A model generated the notes under the pieces. That model ran no database searches, was not told where the DNA came from, and saw only the letters and a program-made list of their open reading frames with translations. A stretch of DNA of 9,952 bases from NCBI GenBank assembly GCA_017621905.1, contig JAGASC010000253.1, positions 1 through 9,952 on the forward strand, read 5' to 3'. The stretch is from Roseburia sp. (GTDB taxonomy: Bacteria; Bacillota; Clostridia; Lachnospirales; Lachnospiraceae). Below are positions 1 to 6,229 of the stretch, piece after piece; the first letter of the stretch is position 1; each line of letters begins with the position of its first letter. The translations under genes and the position numbers were made by a program.

Positions 1-947
1 ACACCGGCGCCCACAAAATTAACAACGTACTGGGCCAGGCACTCCTGGCAAAGAAAATGGGCAAGACCCGCCTCATCGCCGAGACCGGCGCCGGACAGCA
101 CGGCGTTGCAACCGCCACTGCTGCCGCACTCATGGGAATGGAGTGCGTCGTTTTCATGGGCGAAGAAGACACCATTCGCCAGGCCTTAAACGTCTACCGC
201 ATGCGCCTGCTTGGAGCTGAAGTCATCCCAGTCAAAAGCGGCACAGCAACCTTAAAGGATGCCGTATCCGAAGCCATGCGGGAGTGGACCAAACGTATCT
301 CCGACACCCACTACTGCCTGGGTTCCGTGATGGGCCCTCACCCATTCCCCACGATCGTCCGCGACTTCCAGGCTGTGATATCCAGAGAAATCAAAGAACA
401 GATTCTGGAAAAAGAAGGTCGCCTGCCCGATGCGGTACTTGTCTGCGTGGGCGGCGGTTCCAACGCCATCGGCAGCTTTTATCATTTTATCGAAGACAAA
501 GATGTACGGCTCATCGGATGCGAAGCAGCAGGTCGCGGCATTGATACCTTCGAGACCGCCGCAACAGTAAACACTGGCAGTGTCGGCATTTTCCACGGCA
601 TGAAATCCTATTTCTGTCAGGATAAATACGGCCAGATTGCTCCCGTTTACTCCATATCCGCCGGCCTTGACTATCCGGGTGTAGGACCGGAACATGCCTA
701 CCTTCACGATATCGGCAGAGCAGAATATGTTCCGGTTACCGACGATGAAGCAGTAAACGCATTCGAATATCTTTCCAAAACCGAAGGCATCATCCCGGCC
801 ATCGAATCCGCCCATGCCGTCGCCTATGCCACCAAGTTGGCCCCGACCATGGACAAAGACAAGATTATTGTAGTTACGATATCCGGCAGAGGAGATAAAG
901 ATTGCGCTGCCATCGCAAGATACAGAGGGGAGAACATCTATGAGTAA
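1..947 (+). CDS. trpB: Tryptophan synthase beta chain, 5' end cut by window edge
   Basis: The beta subunit condenses indole with L-serine to give L-tryptophan, using pyridoxal phosphate, in the cytoplasmic alpha2-beta2 complex. The open frame begins at base 3 and lacks about 85-90 N-terminal residues compared with a usual chain of about 395. Visible family signatures are TGAHKINN at bases 3-26, with the PLP Schiff-base lysine at 15-17, then ETGAGQHGVATAT shortly after. The phosphate-binding GGGSNA loop is at 450-467, and EGIIPAIESAHA lies near the C terminus. The gene ends RGENIYE-TAA. Its stop lies inside the start region of trpA, so the two are an operon with probable translational coupling. 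It is the standard trpA-partnered beta chain. No promoter or leader is visible in this window. Confidence 0.97.
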   Translation, partial: TGAHKINNVLGQALLAKKMGKTRLIAETGAGQHGVATATAAALMGMECVVFMGEEDTIRQALNVYRMRLLGAEVIPVKSGTATLKDAVSEAMREWTKRISDTHYCLGSVMGPHPFPTIVRDFQAVISREIKEQILEKEGRLPDAVLVCVGGGSNAIGSFYHFIEDKDVRLIGCEAAGRGIDTFETAATVNTGSVGIFHGMKSYFCQDKYGQIAPVYSISAGLDYPGVGPEHAYLHDIGRAEYVPVTDDEAVNAFEYLSKTEGIIPAIESAHAVAYATKLAPTMDKDKIIVVTISGRGDKDCAAIARYRGENIYE

Positions 948-1734
948 TATCGAAACAACGAATAAAATACAGACAGCCTTTGAAAACGGAAAGGCCTTTA
1001 TTCCCTTTATTACCTGCGGCGATCCAGACCTGGAAACCACCGCTGGTGTTGTACGCGCCGCCACAGCAAACGGCGCTGACTTAATAGAACTGGGCATCCC
1101 CTTCTCGGATCCCACCGCAGAAGGCCCTGTCATCCAGGCCGCCAACCTCCGTGCATTAAAGGGCGGCGTAACCACAGACAAAATTTTTGACCTGGTTCGC
1201 GACCTGCGGAAGGATGTAACCGTCCCCATGGTTTTTATGACCTACGCCAATGTAGTCTTTTCCTACGGTGCGGAGCAATTTATTTCCACCTGCCAGGAAA
1301 TCGGAATCGATGGCCTTATCCTGCCGGACATTCCCTATGAAGAAAAAGACGAATTCCAGGCAATCTGCAAAAAATACGACGTTGCCCTGGTTTCTCTGAT
1401 CGCTCCAACCTCCAAAAACCGCATTGCCATGATTGCAAAGGAAGCGGAAGGCTTTTTATACATCGTATCCAGCCTTGGCGTCACCGGCACAAGAAGCGAA
1501 ATCAGCACCGACATTGCCTCCATCGTCTCACTTGTCCGGGAAAATACCGACGTTCCCTGCGCCGTTGGCTTTGGCATCTCCACACCGGAACAGGCTGCAA
1601 AGATGGCTGCCCTGTCAGATGGCGCTATCATTGGTTCTGCCATTATAAAAATTATTGAAAAATATGGCAAAGATGCCCCTGAACACGTTGGAAAATATGT
1701 GCAGGAAATAAAAAATGCCATACGCGACATTTAA
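940..1734 (+). CDS. trpA: Tryptophan synthase alpha chain
   Basis: The alpha subunit cleaves indole-3-glycerol phosphate to indole and glyceraldehyde 3-phosphate and channels the indole to TrpB. The 264-residue TIM barrel has the normal family length. It shows FITCGDPD near residue 23, the catalytic glutamate in ELGIPFSDP, LPDIPYEE in the middle, and the phosphate-binding SSLGVTGTR and GFGIST loops. One oddity is that the motif usually read as LADGP is TAEGP here, so the second catalytic acid (Asp60 of E. coli) is glutamate. The ATG at 940 follows GGGGAG at 927-932 and overlaps the trpB stop by 8 bp, consistent with coupled translation. It is the last gene of the operon, followed by a structured spacer and a terminator. 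Confidence 0.97.
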   Translation: MSNIETTNKIQTAFENGKAFIPFITCGDPDLETTAGVVRAATANGADLIELGIPFSDPTAEGPVIQAANLRALKGGVTTDKIFDLVRDLRKDVTVPMVFMTYANVVFSYGAEQFISTCQEIGIDGLILPDIPYEEKDEFQAICKKYDVALVSLIAPTSKNRIAMIAKEAEGFLYIVSSLGVTGTRSEISTDIASIVSLVRENTDVPCAVGFGISTPEQAAKMAALSDGAIIGSAIIKIIEKYGKDAPEHVGKYVQEIKNAIRDI

Positions 1735-1743
1735 GAAATGCTA

Positions 1744-1768
1744 TAACTGTTCAGTACCTTCACAGTTA
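1744..1768. other. Short hairpin after trpA
   Basis: TAACTGT (1744-1750) is perfectly complementary to ACAGTTA (1762-1768), with an 11-base loop. It starts 10 bases after the trpA stop. There is no T-tract on either strand, so this is not an intrinsic terminator. It may protect mRNA 3' ends or be part of a dispersed intergenic element together with the next hairpins. Confidence 0.5.
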
Positions 1769-1791
1769 CGGCCGCAAACCCATTAAAAGCT

Positions 1792-1847
1792 CTCCGCGAT
1801 GGAGGCTTGCTCCCTGCACAGCTTATGTTCCACACACGAAGCTGTGC
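1792..1847. other. Paired hairpins in trpA 3' spacer
   Basis: GCACAGCTT (1816-1824) pairs perfectly with AAGCTGTGC (1839-1847) around a 14-base loop. Just upstream, GGAG at 1801-1804 can pair with CTCC at 1792-1795 or at 1810-1813, giving two alternative small stems. The spacer between the converging trpA and membrane-protein genes is therefore almost wholly structured. There is no coding potential and no T-tract. Its function is unknown. Candidates are an interspersed repeat or a 3'-end processing and stability element. Confidence 0.45.
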
Positions 1848-1861
1848 CTTGCTTCCAAAGA

Positions 1862-1909
1862 TCTTTTATGCAATAGGACGCTCGTTCCTATTGCATAGAA
1901 GACTTTTTT
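1862..1909 (+). terminator. Intrinsic terminator of the trp operon
   Basis: A 17-bp stem pairs TCTTTTATGCAATAGGA (1862-1878) with 1886-1902, with one G-U pair and a 7-base loop. It is followed on the + strand by C and six T (1904-1909). On the minus strand no T-run follows, so it is directional for trpA transcripts. The right arm and T-tract lie inside the last codons of the converging gene that ends at 1888. Confidence 0.8.
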
Positions 1910-3048
1910 AATGCCTGGCAAACCACTTCACAAATCACTGCAACCGCCCCAAAAAGTGCACCTGCAATCGGCCACACAATCCAGGTATAGCTCCACATCC
2001 CCGTGGTAAAACTCCATGCCAGATAAATGACAACCACGACCGGCCAGTAAACTCCTGCTATAACATCCACAATTTTATTGCTCTCTTTTTTTCTGACAGA
2101 ATACTCTCCCTCCTGTCGCAAAATCTTGATGCACTCCATTCTGTTTCCGCCAATAATTATCATTGCAACGGCGAGTCCAACGATCATCAACAAAAATATC
2201 AAAGACAAAACATGAATGAAATCATTGTCACTGATGCTTCCTGTAACAAGCAACGGTATTACGGAAAAAATGCACATAATTACGCCAATGATGATTTTTA
2301 TTGTGCTCGCAGACTGTTCCTCCTCGGCAATCTGCGCCAGTTCCTGTTCAAAAGCTGCATCTATCTGAATTTTTTCCTTTTTCAGCCACTCGAATCTTTC
2401 CAACTTTGTTCCATGATAAATAAAAATACCCACCGCAATTCCAATCATAATAAATAAAGGTACCAGGCCAAACAACACAAACGCGCCATCACTCAGCCTT
2501 TTTACCGCATCGTCAATCCCACCACAGAAAATCAGAAAAATCGGGCACCAAATACACAACAACACTCCTGTGGCAATCCACTTTGAAGATTTTTCCGATA
2601 CTATCATATACTCCTCCGCTTCCTGCCGGCTTACCTGGCGCACCGGCTCATAAACCGCATTATTTTCCCGATGCTCCCGGTTTTCATGGTTTGCATTACT
2701 TCCATAACCTGCATTGCTTCCATAACCTGCATTACTTCCATAGCCCGCATTACTTCCATAACCTGCATTACTTCCATAGCCCGCATTACTTCCATAGTCT
2801 GCACTACTTCCACTGCCCGCTTTTTTTTCAGCCCCAAACTCAATGCCAAGCTCCGCTGCCAGTTCTTCCAGATTCCCAAACTCAGAAATAACGATACCAA
2901 TGACCTCGTTTTCTTTCTTTCCATTTGCCATCAACTCGTTATATTTATCCTCCATCATGGACGCCAGCTCCTCTTTCGCTCGTATAACCTCCGGCGTCTT
3001 TGGGATATTCAAAAACATATTATCCAGATACATTAAAATGGTTTCCAT
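1888..3048 (-). CDS. HAAS/permease-prefix-domain membrane protein with hexapeptide repeat linker
   Basis: This is a predicted six-helix integral membrane protein of 386 residues, of unknown biochemical function. Residues 1-72 form a helical domain of the DUF1700/HAAS or 'permease prefix domain 1' type (KEELASMMEDKYNELMANGK, then SEFGNLEELAAELG), often found in genes next to PadR regulators. Residues 83-118 are six tandem copies of A-(G/D)-Y-G-S-N, a flexible linker, followed by a charged stretch. Hydrophobic segments lie at about 157-176, 189-211, 250-270, 278-300, 326-347 and 355-377. The ATG at 3048 was chosen because AGGAG lies 7 bases upstream; an in-frame TTG 6 bases earlier would sit too close to it. 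The gene lies 25 bp after padR and has no promoter of its own, so it is probably co-transcribed. Its last codons contain one arm of the opposing trp terminator. Confidence 0.8.
   Translation of the reverse strand: METILMYLDNMFLNIPKTPEVIRAKEELASMMEDKYNELMANGKKENEVIGIVISEFGNLEELAAELGIEFGAEKKAGSGSSADYGSNAGYGSNAGYGSNAGYGSNAGYGSNAGYGSNANHENREHRENNAVYEPVRQVSRQEAEEYMIVSEKSSKWIATGVLLCIWCPIFLIFCGGIDDAVKRLSDGAFVLFGLVPLFIMIGIAVGIFIYHGTKLERFEWLKKEKIQIDAAFEQELAQIAEEEQSASTIKIIIGVIMCIFSVIPLLVTGSISDNDFIHVLSLIFLLMIVGLAVAMIIIGGNRMECIKILRQEGEYSVRKKESNKIVDVIAGVYWPVVVVIYLAWSFTTGMWSYTWIVWPIAGALFGAVAVICEVVCQALKKSSMQ
2695..2802. repeat. 18-bp in-frame tandem repeat, six units
   Basis: There are six copies of an 18-bp unit (attRcttccata plus a variable hexamer acctgc, gcccgc or gtctgc on the + strand). 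They encode the repeated A-G-Y-G-S-N hexapeptide on the minus strand. Bases 2725-2760 and 2761-2796 are an exact 36-bp tandem duplication, which points to recent expansion. The unit is a multiple of three, so copy-number change alters linker length without a frameshift. Confidence 0.95.
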
Positions 3049-3073
3049 AAACAATCTCCTCTACATTTTCCTG

Positions 3074-3400
3074 TTAAATAATTGCAATAAATTTCTCAAC
3101 AACTTCCTTTACTAACTTCCATTCCTCACATTTTTCATGATAATAATCTATTCCCGCCTGCGTAATCTTATAATAAGTTCTTTGCTTTCCGTTTGTTTCC
3201 GTTCCAAAATAAGACTCCATATAACCCGACTTTTCCAGTCTCGTAAATGCGGAATACAGCGTTGTCTCTTTCATCACATATTTTTCACTTGAAATCTCCC
3301 TAATTCGCCTGGATATTTCATACCCATAGGAATCTTGTTCCAACAACAAATATAAAATCATCAGTTCATTATAGCCACGCATGACATCACTGCTAATCAA
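3074..3400 (-). CDS. PadR-family transcriptional regulator
   Basis: A small winged-helix repressor of 108 residues, the usual size of short PadR (type s2-like) proteins. The sequence reads ISSDVMRGYNELMILYLLLEQDS, then YGYEISRRI (recognition of the PadR core), ETTLYSAFTRLEKSGYM (helix-turn-helix with the typical LY..L.RLE.. signature) and TYYKITQAG (wing). It ends in a C-terminal dimerisation helix of about 25 residues. The TTG start at 3400 is preferred because AAAGGGG lies 8 bases upstream and the protein then begins at the conserved ISSDV. A start at 3458-3460 would add about 20 unrelated hydrophobic residues, and the ATG six codons downstream lacks a good ribosome site. The gene is first in an operon with the membrane protein ending at 1888, which it probably controls together with itself through the operators at 3470-3526. 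The ligand cannot be predicted. Confidence 0.9.
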   Translation of the reverse strand: MISSDVMRGYNELMILYLLLEQDSYGYEISRRIREISSEKYVMKETTLYSAFTRLEKSGYMESYFGTETNGKQRTYYKITQAGIDYYHEKCEEWKLVKEVVEKFIAII

Positions 3401-3469
3401 CCAATCAACCCCTTTCCCAAAGGCAAATATAAAAGCGGCTACATACTTTATTATATGCATTACTTAACA

Positions 3470-3494
3470 AATTACTACGTCTGATGAAGTAGTT
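3470..3494. promoter_or_regulatory. Putative PadR operator 1
   Basis: An imperfect inverted repeat, AATTACTACG-N7-AAGTAGTT, also readable as ACTACnTC-N4-GAnGTAGT. It covers the start-site side of the padR promoter and overlaps its -10 box by 3 bases. It is almost identical in layout to operator 2. Binding by the adjacent PadR protein is inferred. Confidence 0.6.
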
Positions 3495-3520
3495 ATATCA
3501 CAATTACTACGACAGGTCAA
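3492..3520 (-). promoter_or_regulatory. padR operon promoter
   Basis: On the minus strand, TTGACC (3515-3520) and TATAAC (3492-3497) are separated by exactly 17 bp, with a TG-extended -10 (TGATATAAC). Transcription would start near 3485, leaving a leader of about 85 bases before the TTG start. Confidence 0.75.
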
Positions 3521-3526
3521 GTAATT
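3502..3526. promoter_or_regulatory. Putative PadR operator 2
   Basis: An inverted repeat, AATTACTACG-N7-AAGTAATT, fully covering the -35 box of the padR promoter. It starts 32 bp from operator 1, close to three helical turns, so two dimers could bind the same face of the DNA. Confidence 0.6.
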
Positions 3527-3592
3527 TTTGCAGTCCGTTGTCATTTACGAGGCTCAATTTCCCATTTTGTTGATTTTCATAATTTTCAACAC

Positions 3593-3640
3593 AAAAAAAG
3601 AAGCTGTTGCACCAGTGTCATGGTTTTTTCAGCCTCTTTT
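3593..3640 (-). terminator. Terminator of the aldolase-fold gene
   Basis: On the minus strand AAGAGGCTG pairs with CAGCTTCTT (arms 3630-3638 and 3598-3606, one G-U pair) around a 23-base loop, followed by a run of T. It sits 13 bases past the stop at 3654. A-rich flanks on both sides make it possibly bidirectional. The stretch between it and the padR operators (3527-3592) shows nothing recognisable. Confidence 0.7.
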
Positions 3641-3653
3641 AAAATCCAAAATA

Positions 3654-4325
3654 TCACATTCCAAGCTCTCGCATGATTTGCTCAGTCACAGACTTAACGA
3701 CAGCCTCGTTTCCCGAATGATCGGAAACCGCTTCGGTAACGTTTGCTCCGCAAGGAATGTAACTGCCGATGAAATTCATCTTTGAATAAAATTCAAGAGA
3801 ATCGACGTTGTCAAACGCGTTTTCAAGCGTATCGCCCGTTGAGAACACGCTGGTGCCTTCAAATAAAAATGCCTTCTTGGTCTTAAGGCAGTCTATAAGC
3901 TCCGCGGAAATCCCGCCCGTTGCCTTGTTATAAGCACCCTTGGGAACTACTCCGAGATAAACATAGTTCTCGGGAAGAACACAGTTGTTAATCGGTGCGT
4001 TTTTAATGGCGTAAGCTGTTGAAAACGGCGGTTGTGCGTGAATGAGTGCGTTGATCTCGGGATTTTCCTTGTACATGCGAATGTGGAGCGTCACCTCAGA
4101 GGTGGGTTCATACATACCGTTGCCGATCTTCTTGCCGTTTGCATCCACTTTTACGATCTTATCGGGTGTAAGGAACACCTTTGATACGCCACGAGGTGTA
4201 CAGAAATACTCGTTTTCGCTGTATTTATAAGAGATATTTCCGTGCTTTGCGGCAACGTATCCCTTCGCATAAAGTCTTTTTCCTACTTCGCATATAGCTC
4301 GTCTTACTTCGAATTCGGGAATCAT
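3654..4325 (-). CDS. Class II aldolase/adducin-family protein with degenerate metal site
   Basis: A 223-residue protein with the fold of L-fuculose-1-phosphate aldolase and L-ribulose-5-phosphate 4-epimerase. Family marks are GNIS at 29-32, TPRGVSK at 43-49 (phosphate loop), PTSEVTLH at 74-81 with the catalytic-type Glu77, IHAQPPF at 95-101 and TLENAFDNVDSLE at 166-178. In active members zinc is held by His-x-His and a third His before a Gly. Here the pair reads His96-Ala-Gln98, and the third position reads EGTS (156-159), so two of three zinc ligands appear missing. The protein may be non-catalytic or use another chemistry. The ATG at 4325 has AAAGGA 9 bases upstream; an in-frame TTG 18 bases earlier lies within that ribosome-site region. 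It stands alone with its own promoter and terminator. Lysine is coded AAG 14 times and AAA 4 times, opposite to trpA, a hint of separate ancestry. Confidence 0.82.
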   Translation of the reverse strand: MIPEFEVRRAICEVGKRLYAKGYVAAKHGNISYKYSENEYFCTPRGVSKVFLTPDKIVKVDANGKKIGNGMYEPTSEVTLHIRMYKENPEINALIHAQPPFSTAYAIKNAPINNCVLPENYVYLGVVPKGAYNKATGGISAELIDCLKTKKAFLFEGTSVFSTGDTLENAFDNVDSLEFYSKMNFIGSYIPCGANVTEAVSDHSGNEAVVKSVTEQIMRELGM

Positions 4326-4363
4326 AGAGTAATTTCCTTTCAAACTAAATATTTATGACCATC

Positions 4364-4392
4364 ATTGTAGCACACATTATTGCAAATTTCAA
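4364..4392 (-). promoter_or_regulatory. Promoter of the aldolase-fold gene
   Basis: On the minus strand TTGAAA (4387-4392) and TACAAT (4364-4369) are spaced by 17 bp, with an extended TGC before the -10. The predicted start is near 4357, about 30 bases before the ATG at 4325. It begins only 10 bp after the stop of the upstream gene, which shows no terminator, so read-through is possible. Confidence 0.75.
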
Positions 4393-4402
4393 TGGAATGA
4401 CT

Positions 4403-6085
4403 TTATCCAATCAACACTTTCTGCCCTTCAAAAGCAAACCCATATTTCCGTATCTTTTCTGAAGAAATCCCCTTTGCCAAAAGTGCGGTCTCATACTTTT
4501 TTTCCTCTATCTGGTCAAGGGCAGCAGCCACAGTATCCTTAAGCGTCTTCTCATCCTCCGGGTCGTGAACCTTGAACTCCAGAATATATGCATAGTCATT
4601 TTCCCTCAATGGTTCCAATACCACGTCATACCTTCCAAATCCGCTCTCCCGGTTCGATGTAACAGCATATCTGCCGCTTAATTCCACAATCAGTCCCAGT
4701 ACAAAACCGTGATAAAACCGTTCTGGCTCAGCTTCTGAGGGCTTCTTTCCGGTATCAAAATAACTGAAGGTTACCAGCGCCACCTTATTCATGTACGTAT
4801 TCATGGCTTTTACATCACCATTCAAAAGTGCCTTAATAAAATCGTTGTAGACATCGTCCGATTCCGCAAACCAGTCCCGAACCATGTTCTCAAACATAAT
4901 CCGAACCTCTTTATTGGTAATTGTCAGATGATAATAGACCATTCCCGTCCGTCCCTCAAATTCCGTTCCGGTCACTTTTAAATACCCACTGGCAAGCAAA
5001 AGGCTCCAGATTGCATTTCTCTTTGTGGATAACTGATTATAAACCACCTGCTCGTCCAGCGCCATTGTGATGGTTTCTCCCCGCAGTAACCTTTCAAACT
5101 CTTGTTTCACAGTTTTATTTCCTTCGCGGATCAGCTTTCCGACCAGATTGTTGGAGCTGGTATTCGCCCAGTAGGTCGTTAATTTTTTCTTGTCCAGATA
5201 ATTCAGAATTGACCATGGATTATATATATCTGTTCGTGTACCGAAAGTAAAGCCGTCATACCAGTCCTTCACATCCTGCTTGTATTCTGATAGACCAAAT
5301 TCTTCTAATGCATCAAAAACTTCCTCTTCCGTAAACCCAAAGCTATCCATGTATTTTTCCGAAGTAGTTGTCACCACTTCAGGATTATTCAAATCTGAGA
5401 AAATGGATTCCTTACTAATTCTCGTAATTCCTGTCATAATAGCCCGTTCCATCCACGGATTCGTCTTGAAGGTGGAGTTAAACAAATTTCTGGTAAACGT
5501 TGTCAGATCTTGCCAATATCCGTGAACATAAGCTTCCTGCATGGGCGTATCATACTCATCCAACAGAATAATTACTTTCTTTCCATAATAGCGATACAGA
5601 AAATCAGAGAGCTTATACAATGCATAGCTTGCAGTTTCTTCCGACATATCCTTACCCATTTCAAGGAAAAAATCTTTATCCCGCTCTGTCACCAAATCAC
5701 TTTCTAACAAAAATCTATTTTTTTCATATAGTTCTGTTATCAACCTACAAATACGTTGTTTCGTATTCGTATATGTGGCTTCTTTCACATTTGCAAAAGA
5801 GAGGCTGATGACCGGGTAGGTTCCCTGCAACTCACGATATGCTTCGTTCTTCCATATAAAAAGGTTTTCGAACAGGTCCTTTCTTCCTTCATATCTGATA
5901 GAAAAAAACTGTTCCACCATACTCATTGTCAAGGTCTTTCCAAAACGACGGGGGCGGGTAATCAGCGTCACATCATCCCCACTTTCCCACCATTCCTTAA
6001 TAAAAGATGTCTTATCCACATAAAAATAATGATTCTCTATTATCTTACCAAAATCCTGGATTCCAATACCGATCGTTCTTCCCAT
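4403..6085 (-). CDS. AAA-ATPase-like protein with C-terminal PD-(D/E)XK nuclease domain
   Basis: A 560-residue protein matching the AAA-ATPase-like (PF09820-type) plus PDDEXK_9 (PF08011-type) architecture, which is abundant and often multi-copy in gut Clostridia and Bacteroidetes. The N terminus GIQDFGKIIENHYFYVDKT is the family hallmark. A Walker A-like loop, RPRRFGKT, lies at 44-51, Walker B (VIILLDEYD) at 171-179 and a sensor-like TGITRIS at 219-225. A linker contains DWYDGF at 274-279. The C-terminal nuclease core has FYHGFVLGL at 457-465, Asp487 in RYDVVL and the E-x-K pair Glu503/Lys505 in YILEFKV, so the nuclease residues look intact. Physiological role is not established; links to mobile DNA or defence are guesses. 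Start: ATG at 6085, with GAGG 10 bases upstream and GAGGG almost abutting it. Confidence 0.88.
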   Translation of the reverse strand: MGRTIGIGIQDFGKIIENHYFYVDKTSFIKEWWESGDDVTLITRPRRFGKTLTMSMVEQFFSIRYEGRKDLFENLFIWKNEAYRELQGTYPVISLSFANVKEATYTNTKQRICRLITELYEKNRFLLESDLVTERDKDFFLEMGKDMSEETASYALYKLSDFLYRYYGKKVIILLDEYDTPMQEAYVHGYWQDLTTFTRNLFNSTFKTNPWMERAIMTGITRISKESIFSDLNNPEVVTTTSEKYMDSFGFTEEEVFDALEEFGLSEYKQDVKDWYDGFTFGTRTDIYNPWSILNYLDKKKLTTYWANTSSNNLVGKLIREGNKTVKQEFERLLRGETITMALDEQVVYNQLSTKRNAIWSLLLASGYLKVTGTEFEGRTGMVYYHLTITNKEVRIMFENMVRDWFAESDDVYNDFIKALLNGDVKAMNTYMNKVALVTFSYFDTGKKPSEAEPERFYHGFVLGLIVELSGRYAVTSNRESGFGRYDVVLEPLRENDYAYILEFKVHDPEDEKTLKDTVAAALDQIEEKKYETALLAKGISSEKIRKYGFAFEGQKVLIG

Positions 6086-6125
6086 ACCCTCTATGCCTCG
6101 CTTTCCGACATACCTGTTTTTCTAT

Positions 6126-6154
6126 AGTATAGCGAATTTTTACAAATAATACAA
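6126..6154 (-). promoter_or_regulatory. Promoter of the AAA/PD-(D/E)XK gene
   Basis: On the minus strand TTGTAT (6149-6154) and TATACT (6126-6131) are separated by 17 bp. The predicted start is near 6119, giving a leader of about 34 bases. Confidence 0.6.
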
Positions 6155-6200
6155 ACGGTTTCTGGCTTTTGGATGAATAGTTTATTATCGCACGAATGAG

Positions 6201-6227
6201 AAAAAATCAAAAAAGCTCGTTACTTTT
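6201..6227 (-). terminator. Weak terminator after the GDPD-PHP gene
   Basis: On the minus strand, two bases past the stop codon, AAAAG pairs with CTTTT around a 7-base loop (6223-6227 with 6211-6215), followed by an interrupted T-tract. The stem is short and AT-rich, so termination may be incomplete. Confidence 0.3.
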
Positions 6228-6229
6228 CA

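Noticed and set aside
252..1229. Long antisense open frame opposite trpB and trpA
   Set aside because: It crosses two certain genes, has no ribosome site or family features, and follows from the codon bias of the trp genes.
2695..2802. CRISPR-like array
   Set aside because: The repeats are contiguous 18-bp units with no unique spacers and lie in a coding frame.
2583..2891. Plus-strand frame with a His-Tyr-Phe-His-type repeat
   Set aside because: It is the reverse reading of the 18-bp tandem repeat inside the membrane-protein gene, with no start signals.
3401..3485. Riboswitch or small leader peptide in the padR 5' leader
   Set aside because: The 85-base leader shows no conserved riboswitch elements and no terminator/antiterminator pair.
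4403..6085. Toxin-antitoxin or restriction system around the AAA/PD-(D/E)XK gene
   Set aside because: The gene is alone, with its own promoter, and has no methylase or small partner gene. The family is common outside such systems.
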